Below are positions 22,878 through 30,514 of a stretch of DNA of 38,269 nucleotides, piece by piece. The first letter of the stretch is position 1, and every line of letters begins with the position of its first letter. A program made the position numbers and the translations under genes. The notes under the pieces were generated by a model. The model did no database searches and was not told the DNA's origin. It was given only the letters and a program-made list of their open reading frames with translations. Source of the DNA: CAIMZW01 sp037135095 (lineage in GTDB: Bacteria > Actinomycetota > Actinomycetes > Nanopelagicales > Nanopelagicaceae); the NCBI GenBank assembly GCA_037135095.1, contig JBAXKZ010000011.1:1-38269 (forward strand). The letters run 5' to 3'.

Positions 22878-22917
22878 CTAGTTTCATGCAGCTTCTAAGT
22901 TATGGAAGAATCCCCTA

Positions 22918-24171
22918 ATGAGCAGCGAAATAACTCGACTACATACTGGCGATCCGGAAAATTTAACGGAGCGTTTTGCCAGTCGAGCCGCCCACATGCA
23001 ACCCAGTGAAATTCGCTCACTCTTTGCTGTTGCCTCTCGCCCGGAAATTGTCTCCTTAGCTGGCGGAATGCCAAATCTTTCAGCCCTACCAATGGAGATG
23101 ATGGCTTCAGTCGTCGAAAAACTGATTAGAGATAATGGCCAAGAAGCGTTGCAGTATGGCAGCGGCCAGGGCCACCCAAAACTTCGAGAACAGATCTGCG
23201 ATGTGATGGCGCTCGAAGGAATTAAAGCCCACCCGGATGATGTGATTGTTACAACGGGTTCTCAACAAGCCTTGGATTTAATCTCCCGAATCTTTCTTGA
23301 TCCGGGCGATGTGGTTCTGGCAGAAGCGCCCTCTTATGTAGGAGCACTTGGCACCTTCCATCAATATGAGGCCCAAGTAGTTCACGTTGGCATGGATAAC
23401 GACGGCTTAATCCCTGAAGCGCTGCGCCAGGCAATTAAAGTGACGCGTGCCGCTGGTCGAAGAATTAAGTTTTTGTATTTGATTCCAAATTATCAGAATC
23501 CGGCCGGCGTCCTGCTTCCAGCGGATCGACGAACCGAAATCTTAGAAATCTGCCGCACTGAGAAAATTTTTGTAATTGAAGATAATCCTTACGGACTTCT
23601 GGGTTTTGACAAACCCTCACCAAATGCGATGCGAGCCGAAGATTCTGAAAATGTTGTTTACTTAGGATCGTTTTCAAAAACGATTGCCCCGGGATTTCGA
23701 GTTGGTTGGGCGTTAGTTCCCCAGGCGCTGAAGGAGAAGTTAGTAATTGCTAGCGAGTCTTCGATTCTCTGTCCTTCGAACTTCGCTCAGCTCTCAATCT
23801 CCTCTTACCTTTCAGACCAACCGTGGCGCGACCAGATCGCATCGTTTTGCGATCTATATCGAGTTCGCCGCGATGCAATGTTGGAATCACTTACCGAACA
23901 TTTTCCTTCTAACGCCACCTGGACAAAACCTGAAGGTGGATTTTATGTCTGGGTAACACTGCCGCCAGAAATAGATACCAAGGCGATGATGCCTAAAGCT
24001 ATTGTTGCCAAAGTTGCTTATGTTCCTGGGACTGCATTCTTTGCCGATGGTTTTGGTAGCTGGTCAATGCGACTCTCATATTGCTATCCCACACCAGAGC
24101 GCATTCGTGAAGGAATTAAAGCTTTGGGCGGCGTAGTTAAGCAAGAAATGTCCCGACGGGGAATTAATTAA
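22918..24171 (+). CDS. PLP-dependent aminotransferase (class I/II fold, MocR/2-aminoadipate type)
   Basis: This 417-residue enzyme transfers amino groups using pyridoxal phosphate. The Schiff-base lysine is predicted as Lys254 in YLGSFSKTIAPGFRVGW. YLIPNYQNPAGVLL, the VIEDNPYGLLGFD Asp region and SMRLSYCYP place it with the PLP domain shared by MocR proteins and by LysN-type 2-aminoadipate or branched-chain/aromatic transaminases; no GntR DNA-binding domain is attached. The substrate cannot be decided. The ATG at 22918 is nine bases after GGAAG. The 3' end overlaps convergent parB by eight bases. It stands where Mycobacterium has Rv3916c, which is a different gene. Confidence 0.93.
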   Translation: MSSEITRLHTGDPENLTERFASRAAHMQPSEIRSLFAVASRPEIVSLAGGMPNLSALPMEMMASVVEKLIRDNGQEALQYGSGQGHPKLREQICDVMALEGIKAHPDDVIVTTGSQQALDLISRIFLDPGDVVLAEAPSYVGALGTFHQYEAQVVHVGMDNDGLIPEALRQAIKVTRAAGRRIKFLYLIPNYQNPAGVLLPADRRTEILEICRTEKIFVIEDNPYGLLGFDKPSPNAMRAEDSENVVYLGSFSKTIAPGFRVGWALVPQALKEKLVIASESSILCPSNFAQLSISSYLSDQPWRDQIASFCDLYRVRRDAMLESLTEHFPSNATWTKPEGGFYVWVTLPPEIDTKAMMPKAIVAKVAYVPGTAFFADGFGSWSMRLSYCYPTPERIREGIKALGGVVKQEMSRRGIN

Positions 24172-25027
24172 TTAACTTAGCAATCCGCTCTAAATCCTCA
24201 AGTGTGGCAAATTCAATAACAATCTTGCCTTTTTTCTGGCCAAGTTCAATTTGAACTCGAGTATCTAGTTGATCAGATAGTTGATCGCCGATCTCTTTAA
24301 GGCGGGGGCTTACAATTTTTCCGGGGCGGAATTTTGCCCGCTTGGTCTCGGGTTTGAAATTTGAGACGATCTCTTCGACAGCTCGAACGCTAAGGCCTTC
24401 GGCCACGATTCGGTTCGCTAACTTTTCAATCTCAGCCTCGTCGGTAAGAGTTAGAAGTGCCCGAGCATGACCAGCTGAGAGAACACCAGCAGCTACTCGG
24501 CGTTGAACAGTGGCTGGGAGATTTAATAGCCGCAACGTGTTAGTTATTGCAGAACGCGATTTTCCAACTTTATTCGCTAGTTCGTCGTGGGTGTAACCAA
24601 AATCTTCCAATAAATTTTTATAGGCTGCGCCCTCTTCAAGTGGGTTTAGTTGGCTGCGGTGAATATTTTCTAATAGCGCCTCGCGCAACAATTCATTATC
24701 TGCAGTTTGTCGAATGATTACCGGAATTGTTGTGAGCCCGGCAATTTTCGAAGCGCGCAATCTGCGCTCTCCCATAATTAACTCGTACTTACCGTTACCG
24801 ATATCTCTGACAACCGGTGGTTGAAGAATTCCAACTTCTTTTATTGAGGCCGCTAAATCATTTAGCTCTTCGCTATCGAAAACATAGCGTGGTTGTTTTT
24901 GATTTGGAATGATGGAATTGATATCAACTTCATTCCGGTTTGCGATAGTTTCGCCAGAGGTTGAAGTGATTGCGGTTGGAATAAGTGAATCTAATCCGCG
25001 ACCGAGGCCACCTTTGCGAGAGTTCAT
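24164..25027 (-). CDS. parB: Chromosome-partitioning protein ParB
   Basis: This 287-residue CTP-dependent clamp loads at parS and spreads along origin DNA. An N-terminal ParA-stimulating segment (RKGGLGRGLDSL, residues 4-15) is followed by the nucleotide-binding core with GERRLR at 86-91 and ENIHRSQLNPLEEG near 120-133. A helix-turn-helix lies around 150-175 (DELANKVGKSRSAITNTLRLL), and a C-terminal dimerisation domain ends the protein. Two parS-like sites lie about 0.9 and 1.5 kb upstream, inside parA and rsmG. parA overlaps it by four bases (ATGA). Confidence 0.97.
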   Translation of the reverse strand: MNSRKGGLGRGLDSLIPTAITSTSGETIANRNEVDINSIIPNQKQPRYVFDSEELNDLAASIKEVGILQPPVVRDIGNGKYELIMGERRLRASKIAGLTTIPVIIRQTADNELLREALLENIHRSQLNPLEEGAAYKNLLEDFGYTHDELANKVGKSRSAITNTLRLLNLPATVQRRVAAGVLSAGHARALLTLTDEAEIEKLANRIVAEGLSVRAVEEIVSNFKPETKRAKFRPGKIVSPRLKEIGDQLSDQLDTRVQIELGQKKGKIVIEFATLEDLERIAKLIN

Positions 25028-25935
25028 GCGCTATTTACCTCACTAGTTAATGTTGGATTTCCGCGCCGAGCAATCTCTCTGGCAACAGTCATATATGCAA
25101 TCGCACCCACAGATGAGGCGTCATAAGTCATAACTGTTTGATTAAAAGAGGGCGCCTCGGAAACTCTGACCGCACGCGGGATTGGGGTATCTATTAATTC
25201 GGTCGGAAAATATTGACGCACCGTGTTGGCGACATCATTAGCTAACCGAGTTCTAGAATCGAACATCGTTAAAATCACGGTAGTTATTTTCAAAGTGGGG
25301 TTCAATATTTGTTGAATTTGAGAAACGGTAGCCATTAATTGCGACAGACCTTCAAGAGAGTAGTACTCACATTGGATTGGGACTAAGACCTCTTCGGCCA
25401 CTGTTAACGCATTTACCGTTAAGAGCCCCAAACTTGGCGGGCAATCGATAAGCACGTAATCGATTCGCTCATTTTCACTTTCGCGCAGAGCCAGAAATTT
25501 TGTGAGGGCAAGCTTTAACCGCGATTCGCGAGCAACCATTCCAACCATATTAATTTCAGCTTCAGCTAAAGCCCGATCTGCCGGCGCGCACTCTAAATGC
25601 GGGAAGCCGGCGACTCGTTTAACGACATCGGCAATATTTCGGTCTTGAACCAAGACATCACACATACCCGCATCGCTGCTGCGATCAATTCCCAACGCTG
25701 TACATGCGTTGCCTTGTGGATCTAGATCAATGACTAGGACCCGCAGCCCACCCATTGCTAGCGCCGCGGCGATATTTACGGCAGAAGTCGTCTTCCCGAC
25801 CCCGCCTTTCTGATTGGCGATGGTGAAGATTCGAGTTTTAATGGGGGTTGGCATGGCCTCTTTTAGCCGGCGGATACCAATCACCGGCCGTTCACCGGCA
25901 AGGGCGGGGTTAAATGTTTCACGTGAATCAGCCAC
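25024..25935 (-). CDS. parA: Chromosome-partitioning ATPase ParA (Soj family)
   Basis: This 303-residue P-loop ATPase binds DNA non-specifically as a dimer and moves the ParB-parS complex. The deviant Walker A KGGVGKTT is at 43-50, with the signature Lys43; VLVIDLDPQGN is the A' motif and YVLIDCPPSLGLLTVNAL the Walker B. An N-terminal extension of about 35 residues precedes the domain. The start is a GTG at 25935. A parS-like palindrome lies in the first codons and spells SRET in the protein. It follows rsmG by eight bases and overlaps parB by four. Confidence 0.97.
   Translation of the reverse strand: MADSRETFNPALAGERPVIGIRRLKEAMPTPIKTRIFTIANQKGGVGKTTSAVNIAAALAMGGLRVLVIDLDPQGNACTALGIDRSSDAGMCDVLVQDRNIADVVKRVAGFPHLECAPADRALAEAEINMVGMVARESRLKLALTKFLALRESENERIDYVLIDCPPSLGLLTVNALTVAEEVLVPIQCEYYSLEGLSQLMATVSQIQQILNPTLKITTVILTMFDSRTRLANDVANTVRQYFPTELIDTPIPRAVRVSEAPSFNQTVMTYDASSVGAIAYMTVAREIARRGNPTLTSEVNSA
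25915..25930. promoter_or_regulatory. parS-like site within the start of parA
   Basis: TGTTTCACGTGAATCA matches the bacterial parS consensus TGTTTCACGTGAAACA at 15 of 16 positions. The core TTCACGTGAA is intact. It lies 5 bases inside the parA coding sequence and encodes Ser-Arg-Glu-Thr on the minus strand. It should load ParB near the origin, about 4.8 kb from the dnaA-dnaN gap. Confidence 0.85.
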
Positions 25936-25943
25936 GGGCTAAG

Positions 25944-26549
25944 TTAACCACCCCGACGGACTTCAATTACCCGAGCGATGGGTAGTGGATCCAGTTGAAT
26001 TTCGTGAACTTGACCGATCCGTCCCTTTTTTAGCTTAGTTTCCGCGAGCTCAACCGCAGCTGATTCACCTTTTATTGCCAAAAGGGCACCTTCTGGTGAG
26101 ACCAAATGCCATGCCCACGGTAAAAGTTTCGCCAGCGGAGCCACGGCGCGAGCGGTAACAATATCGAAGTTGCCTTTTACGCTCTCGGCCCGTCCCCGAA
26201 TAATCGCAATAGGAAGATCAAGCTCTTCAACCACCTCTTGCAGAAAATCAACTCGGCGCTGAAGGGGCTCGAGTAGGGTGACTTTAATATCTGGACGATG
26301 AAGGGCTAAAACTACCCCCGGAAGTCCAGCGCCGGAGCCGATATCAATCACGGTGGCGCCCTGGGGGATCAAGGTGGCTACCGGAATTGAGTTGGCGATA
26401 TGGCGATCCCAAATACGATCACCCTCTTTTGGACCAATTAAGCCCCGTTCGATACCAACCGTCGCCAGTAATTCGGCATAGCGGCTGATTTCACCGCCGC
26501 GCTCCGGAAAGAAGTTAGAGATTAAGGTTTCACGTGAAACTTCACTCAT
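25944..26549 (-). CDS. rsmG: 16S rRNA (guanine-527-N7) methyltransferase RsmG
   Basis: This 201-residue S-adenosylmethionine-dependent methyltransferase modifies G527 (E. coli numbering) of 16S rRNA; its loss gives low-level streptomycin resistance in other bacteria. The SAM-binding motif VIDIGSGAGLPG is at 67-78, preceded by WDRHIANSI and followed by LLEPLQRRVDFL, both family hallmarks. The ATG at 26549 lies six bases after the jag stop. No ribosome-binding site is evident, so it is probably translated by read-through coupling. A second parS-like palindrome lies in the first codons. Confidence 0.96.
   Translation of the reverse strand: MSEVSRETLISNFFPERGGEISRYAELLATVGIERGLIGPKEGDRIWDRHIANSIPVATLIPQGATVIDIGSGAGLPGVVLALHRPDIKVTLLEPLQRRVDFLQEVVEELDLPIAIIRGRAESVKGNFDIVTARAVAPLAKLLPWAWHLVSPEGALLAIKGESAAVELAETKLKKGRIGQVHEIQLDPLPIARVIEVRRGG
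26526..26541. promoter_or_regulatory. parS-like site within the start of rsmG
   Basis: GGTTTCACGTGAAACT contains the complete 14-base palindrome GTTTCACGTGAAAC and differs from the 16-base parS consensus only at the two outer bases. It lies in codons about 3-8 of rsmG and again encodes Ser-Arg-Glu-Thr. The centre is 611 bases from the parA site. Confidence 0.88.
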
Positions 26550-26555
26550 GGGAGG

Positions 26556-27089
26556 TTAGGCAGGAAGTACTACCACGCAACGGTTAGGGTCTTCCCCTTC
26601 AGATTCGCTGGTTAGCCCGATCTCTTGGATGGTGTCGTGGACAACTTTGCGTTCGAAGGCATTCATTGGGCGGAGTTTGACCGATTGGCCAGTGGATTTA
26701 ACCTCATCCGCTACCTCGTGAGCCAATTTTGCCAGCTCCTCTTTTTTGGCGCTGCGGAAATTATCAATATCGAGCATTAATCGAGAACGCTCACCCAGTG
26801 AGGTCTGAACGGCCAGCCGGGTTAATTCTTGTAGCGCGTCAAGGACCTCGCCACGTTCGCCCACCAAGTGGCTAAGTTTTCCGCCGGCAATTGCCAGTGA
26901 GGCGCGATCATTCTCGACATCGATATCAATATCGCCATCCAAATCGACGATATCTAGCAACGCCTCAAGGTAATCAGCGGCAACATCGCCCTCCTCTTCC
27001 AACCGGGAGATAAGGCTCTTCTTGCCGCCCTCGCCTTTTGTGGGCTCAAGCTCCTCAATTGCTGTGGTGGTTGCTTCGTTCTCGCTCAT
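26556..27089 (-). CDS. khpB: KH-R3H RNA-binding protein Jag/KhpB
   Basis: This 177-residue cytoplasmic RNA-binding protein has an acidic N-terminus, a KH domain (about 55-105) whose GxxG loop reads GERG, and an R3H domain (about 120-175) with MNAFERKVVHDTIQE. The Jag-N domain of Firmicutes is absent, as is usual in Actinobacteria. KhpB with KhpA influences envelope and division genes in Gram-positives, and its place next to yidC is nearly universal. I start at the ATG at 27089; the GTG one codon upstream touches the GGAGGA site and leaves it no spacing. A perfect inverted repeat precedes the start. Confidence 0.92.
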   Translation of the reverse strand: MSENEATTTAIEELEPTKGEGGKKSLISRLEEEGDVAADYLEALLDIVDLDGDIDIDVENDRASLAIAGGKLSHLVGERGEVLDALQELTRLAVQTSLGERSRLMLDIDNFRSAKKEELAKLAHEVADEVKSTGQSVKLRPMNAFERKVVHDTIQEIGLTSESEGEDPNRCVVVLPA

Positions 27090-27101
27090 CACTCCTCCAT
27101 C

Positions 27102-27117
27102 TACCGATCTGTCGGTA
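27102..27117. promoter_or_regulatory. Inverted repeat TACCGA-N4-TCGGTA upstream of jag/khpB
   Basis: TACCGA-TCTG-TCGGTA is a perfect six-base palindrome with a four-base centre, 12 bases upstream of the khpB ATG. It sits just before the GGAGGA ribosome-binding site, in the 78-base gap after yidC. It could be an RNA hairpin that affects initiation, or an operator for a dimeric repressor. On the coding strand, a TATTAAT sequence lies immediately upstream and could be the -10 of an internal promoter. Confidence 0.45.
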
Positions 27118-27167
27118 TTAATAGCATTTAGTAGTTTTTGTACCTTTTATGCATTTTTAAAGTTAGG

Positions 27168-28082
27168 TTAGCGGCGCTTCTTCTTTTTTCCGGCGGTCTT
27201 TTTAGGTTGTTGGCGTTGTCCAATTGGATCAATCACTTGGGTATCGCCAGCTTCTGGGGCGGGAAGTTCGATCCCTTCCTTCTTCGCCTTTTTGGCTTGG
27301 AGTTCGTCGTAGGCCGGTGAACCTGGAGTTGGATTTCGCTTAATAACGTAGAACTGCTGTCCGAAAGTCCAAAGGTTTGTTGTCGACCAATAAATCAAAA
27401 CTCCAACTGGAAAGTTCACGCCAGAGACGGCGAAAATAACTGGAAAGACATAAAGCATAATTTTTTGTTGCTGCAACATCATATTGTTAGAGGCATCCAT
27501 CTTTGGCATGCCCTTCACCATTAATTGACGCTGGGTAGTGAAGGTGGTGGCAGACATAAAGAGAATCAGACCAACTGTTACCAACTTGGTAGTTAAGTTA
27601 GTTGAGGTTAAAAATGTGCTGGAAAGTTTTGCGCCAAAGAATCGAGCTTCATTCGCCGAAAGTAATAAATCGCCTTTTAGAACGCCATGTGGGTGATTCT
27701 TTGCGATTCCATTTAACACAGTAAAGAGCGAGAAGAAGATTGGGGCTTGAGCCAAAATTGGCAAGCAAGAGGCGAGCGGGTTGGTCTTGTGCTCTTTGTA
27801 AAGCTTCATCATCTCTTCAGATTGCTTTTGACGATCATCTTTGTATTTCTTCTGAATCTCTTTCATATGTGGCTGCAAGGCAGTAAGTGAGCGTTGGCTT
27901 TTAATCTGCTTTACAAAGAGTGGAATTAAAATAATTCGGATAAGCACAACTAGGCCGATGATGGACAAGCTCCATTTAATACTCTCGTGGGAGTGCTTGC
28001 CCAGGACGAGGCCGAGGATGGTGTGGAAGGCGACCATGACCCAAGAAACCGCGAAATATAAGGGGTTTAGGATAGTTCCCAT
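27168..28082 (-). CDS. yidC: Membrane protein insertase YidC
   Basis: This 304-residue Oxa1/YidC family insertase folds membrane proteins with or without SecYEG. Conserved segments are seen in order: WSLSIIGLVVLIRIILIPLF (first core helix) with its hydrophilic-groove Arg near residue 48, the cytoplasmic coiled hairpin (QRSLTALQPHMKEIQKKYKDD), CLPILAQAPIFFSLFTVL, and NFPVGVLIYWSTTNLWT. The C-terminus is basic (KKTAGKKKKRR), as in proteins that contact ribosomes. The ATG at 28082 directly follows the yidD TAA, with AAAGGAG eight bases upstream. It lacks the large periplasmic domain of Gram-negative YidC, as expected. Confidence 0.96.
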   Translation of the reverse strand: MGTILNPLYFAVSWVMVAFHTILGLVLGKHSHESIKWSLSIIGLVVLIRIILIPLFVKQIKSQRSLTALQPHMKEIQKKYKDDRQKQSEEMMKLYKEHKTNPLASCLPILAQAPIFFSLFTVLNGIAKNHPHGVLKGDLLLSANEARFFGAKLSSTFLTSTNLTTKLVTVGLILFMSATTFTTQRQLMVKGMPKMDASNNMMLQQQKIMLYVFPVIFAVSGVNFPVGVLIYWSTTNLWTFGQQFYVIKRNPTPGSPAYDELQAKKAKKEGIELPAPEAGDTQVIDPIGQRQQPKKTAGKKKKRR

Positions 28083-28316
28083 TTAAATAGCTCCTTTAAT
28101 AACGCTTCTTTGAGGTACATAATCGACGCCACCATGTGACCATGGGTTACATCGAAGCAAACGCCAGCCGGCCATTAGTAAACCTTTTAAACCATAACCT
28201 TGAATCGCAGCCACCGCATATTGCGAACAAGATGGGTAGTACTTGCACCGGGGCGCTAGCCCTGGCGAAATCCATTTTTGGTAGAACTTTATTGGTGCTA
28301 TTAAAAGTTTCTTCAT
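28083..28316 (-). CDS. yidD: Membrane protein insertion efficiency factor YidD
   Basis: This 77-residue protein of the YidD (DUF37) family assists YidC-dependent insertion. The conserved core FYQKWISPGLAPRCKYYPSC is present, with the SCSQYA cysteine motif and GWRLLRCNPWSHGGVDYVP. It overlaps rnpA by ATGA and directly abuts yidC. Together rpmH, rnpA, yidD, yidC, khpB, rsmG, parA and parB form one leftward transcription unit with no gap above 78 bases. Confidence 0.95.
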   Translation of the reverse strand: MKKLLIAPIKFYQKWISPGLAPRCKYYPSCSQYAVAAIQGYGLKGLLMAGWRLLRCNPWSHGGVDYVPQRSVIKGAI

Positions 28317-28654
28317 GAGCTAACCCGAAGTTTTTGTTGAACTTGATTTACGAGCGATGTTAACTCTTCGGAATATTGTGAGCGGTTCTTAAGTACTCGG
28401 ATAACAATTTGAGAAGTTGTTGGAAAGCTGGCGAGTTCTGGTGAAATTAAGTGTCGAAGTTGTCTTGAGATCCGATGGCGGGTAACTGAACCACCAACTG
28501 ACTTATTTACAATTAGGCCAAACTTTGGCCCGATTGGTAAATCTGCGCGCGCCAACACATAAAGCACTAAAGAGGGAGAGGTTGCTCTGACACCAGTTTT
28601 AGTGGTGCGAGCGAAATCCCTTCCGGTGCGGAGGCGGTTCGCTGCAGGAAGCAC
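28313..28654 (-). CDS. rnpA: Ribonuclease P protein component
   Basis: This 113-residue protein binds the RNase P RNA and helps it cleave pre-tRNA leaders. The N-terminus LPAANRLRTGRDFARTTKTG and the central basic helix VTRHRISRQLRHL are diagnostic. The family motif RNR appears as RHR, which is usual in Actinobacteria. The start is the GTG at 28654, three bases after the rpmH stop, so the two are coupled. The length is normal. Confidence 0.95.
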   Translation of the reverse strand: MLPAANRLRTGRDFARTTKTGVRATSPSLVLYVLARADLPIGPKFGLIVNKSVGGSVTRHRISRQLRHLISPELASFPTTSQIVIRVLKNRSQYSEELTSLVNQVQQKLRVSS

Positions 28655-28657
28655 GAG

Positions 28658-28795
28658 CTAGGCAGAGATACGAACGCGACCTTTTGCGCGGCGCGAGGCT
28701 AGAACAGCGCGTCCACCGCGGGTTGCCATGCGGGCGCGGAAGCCATGCTTCTTTGCGCGGCGTCGGTTATTAGGTTGGAAGGTGCGCTTAGTCAT
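28658..28795 (-). CDS. rpmH: 50S ribosomal protein L34
   Basis: This 45-residue protein begins MTKRTFQPNNRRRAKKHGFR and ends with RRAKGRVRISA, the invariant L34 pattern. It contacts 23S rRNA near the tunnel. The ATG at 28795 has AAGGAG seven bases upstream. It is the first gene of the leftward operon, divergent from dnaA, and follows a leader of about 90 bases from the predicted promoter. Confidence 0.97.
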   Translation of the reverse strand: MTKRTFQPNNRRRAKKHGFRARMATRGGRAVLASRRAKGRVRISA

Positions 28796-29104
28796 CGAAA
28801 ACTCCTTTATATCCCACTATCAAAATTGACAGTTTCTCTTAACGTTCGATCCGGGTAGGGACCGCTCGTAAGCCACAGCAGGTGAGGGGGTAACGGTAGA
28901 GGTAGCCGTTGACCAGGGTCAAACTCGGTGTGTCGAGAATTTGTGGATAACCACTTGATTTTCCATCAAATGCCCTCTAGGTTCGCACTCTATCCACAGG
29001 CGATACCTCTGATATGGGTCGAAAAAGGCTCAAGTAAGGGTTTAGACCACAGGCTGTGGATAACTTTGTGGATTATTTGGGTTTACGCAGTTGGGGGAGT
29101 TTAA
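28796..29104. other. rpmH-dnaA intergenic region with four DnaA-box-like sites
   Basis: This 309-base gap holds the divergent rpmH and dnaA promoters and a DnaA-box group. TGTGGATAA (perfect TTATCCACA on the minus strand) occurs at 28942-28950 and 29055-29063. Single-mismatch versions are CTATCCACA at 28990-28998 (plus) and TGTGGATTA at 29067-29075 (minus). The last two minus-strand boxes are 12 bases apart. No long AT-rich unwinding segment is evident, so this is more likely the autoregulatory region of dnaA, or an accessory origin half, than the melting site. The dnaA start has a GGGGGAG ribosome-binding site. Confidence 0.75.
28893..28922 (-). promoter_or_regulatory. Predicted rpmH promoter with overlapping palindrome
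   Basis: On the minus strand TTGACC (28922 to 28917) and TACCGT (28898 to 28893) are separated by 18 bases, a good -35/TANNNT pair pointing at rpmH. The -35 is half of a perfect palindrome TTGACC-AG-GGTCAA at 28909-28922, so a regulator could sit on it. The spacer can also form a stem (CCGTT with AACGG), which overlaps the -10. Confidence 0.5.
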
Positions 29105-30514
29105 GTGGCGTTATTAGAAGATATTGACCTGACCGCGCTTTGGGCGTCAGTAATTGAGACCGTCTCCCTCGAGACTCCGCATCACCGGGCTTTTTTAGCA
29201 CTCACTAAGCCATTGGGACTGCTCCAAGGTGAAGGTGGTTCAAACCTTTTACTAGCCGCGCCAAACTCCTTTGCAAAAGATGTTCTAGAAAGCAAGATGC
29301 GAGCGGTATTGAATGAAACCCTCTCTGAAAAACTAGGGCAGCGAATAAATATCGCCGTCACTATCGATGAGAGCCTTGAAGTTGCACCAAGCTCTGAAGA
29401 GGTGCAGGTAGATCCGATTGTAGATATCCAACCAAAATCTGGCACGGGTCGGCCATCAACTAATTCAGCTCCGCACGAGCAATCGCAATTGAATCCAAGA
29501 TATATTTTTGAAACTTTTGTTATTGGCGCTTCTAATCGTTTTGCCCACGCCGCTGCTGTAGCGGTAGCTGAAGCACCAGCAAAGGCTTATAACCCGCTAT
29601 TTATTTATGGTGAGTCCGGGCTTGGTAAAACCCATCTATTACACGCTATTGGCGCTTACGCGAAAGAGTTGTATGGGGGTGTTCGAGTTCGATATGTTTC
29701 GAGTGAAGAATTTACCAACGATTTTATTAACTCGATTCGCGACGATAAAGCCTCGGTTTTTCAGCGTAGATATCGGGATTTAGACGTTCTATTAGTTGAT
29801 GATATTCAGTTCTTAGAAAATAAAGAGCGCACCCAGGAAGAGTTCTTTCATACCTTTAACACTTTATATAATGCCAATAAGCAGATTGTTATCTCCAGCG
29901 ACCGGCCACCAAAACAATTAACCACACTTGAAGATCGACTCCGCAGTCGATTCGAGTGGGGGTTAATCACCGACATTCAACCTCCTGAACTTGAGACCCG
30001 AATCGCCATCCTTCGCAAAAAGGCTGCCCAAGATAAGTTGAATGCACCGGATGATGTTTTGGAATATATCGCTAGTAAAATCTCGTCCAATATTCGAGAA
30101 CTTGAAGGTGCTTTAATCCGCGTCACCGCCTTCGCCTCACTAAATCGCCAACCTGTTGATTTAGGGTTAGCTGAGATTGTCTTAAAGGATTTAATTCCAG
30201 ATGAAGGTGGCCCTGAAATCACCTCGTCGGCGATTATGGCTCAGACCGCCACCTATTTCAGCCTAACGATCGATGACCTTTGTGGCTCCTCTAGATCTCG
30301 GGTACTAGTTAATGCGCGCCAAATCGCCATGTATCTCTGCCGCGAGCTCACTGAGTTATCCCTGCCTAAAATTGGTCAGACTTTTGGCGGCCGCGACCAC
30401 ACCACCGTTATGCACGCTGACCGTAAAATTCGCCAACTTATGGCAGAGCGCCGCTCGATCTACAACCAGGTAACTGAGCTAACTAACCGAATTAAGCTCC
30501 AGGCGAAGAACTAG
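29105..30514 (+). CDS. dnaA: Chromosomal replication initiator DnaA
   Basis: This 469-residue AAA+ protein binds DnaA boxes, melts the origin and helps load helicase. Domain I (about 1-90), a short Ser/Pro-rich linker (about 100-130), the AAA+ domain with Walker A GESGLGKT starting at 169 and Walker B LLVDDIQFLENK, and the DNA-binding domain IV with GGRDHTTVMHADRKI near the C-terminus are all present. The initiator-specific region between sensor motifs looks normal. The start is GTG at 29105, five bases after GGGGGAG. Domain II is short compared with Streptomyces. DnaA-box groups flank the gene on both sides. Confidence 0.98.
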   Translation: MALLEDIDLTALWASVIETVSLETPHHRAFLALTKPLGLLQGEGGSNLLLAAPNSFAKDVLESKMRAVLNETLSEKLGQRINIAVTIDESLEVAPSSEEVQVDPIVDIQPKSGTGRPSTNSAPHEQSQLNPRYIFETFVIGASNRFAHAAAVAVAEAPAKAYNPLFIYGESGLGKTHLLHAIGAYAKELYGGVRVRYVSSEEFTNDFINSIRDDKASVFQRRYRDLDVLLVDDIQFLENKERTQEEFFHTFNTLYNANKQIVISSDRPPKQLTTLEDRLRSRFEWGLITDIQPPELETRIAILRKKAAQDKLNAPDDVLEYIASKISSNIRELEGALIRVTAFASLNRQPVDLGLAEIVLKDLIPDEGGPEITSSAIMAQTATYFSLTIDDLCGSSRSRVLVNARQIAMYLCRELTELSLPKIGQTFGGRDHTTVMHADRKIRQLMAERRSIYNQVTELTNRIKLQAKN

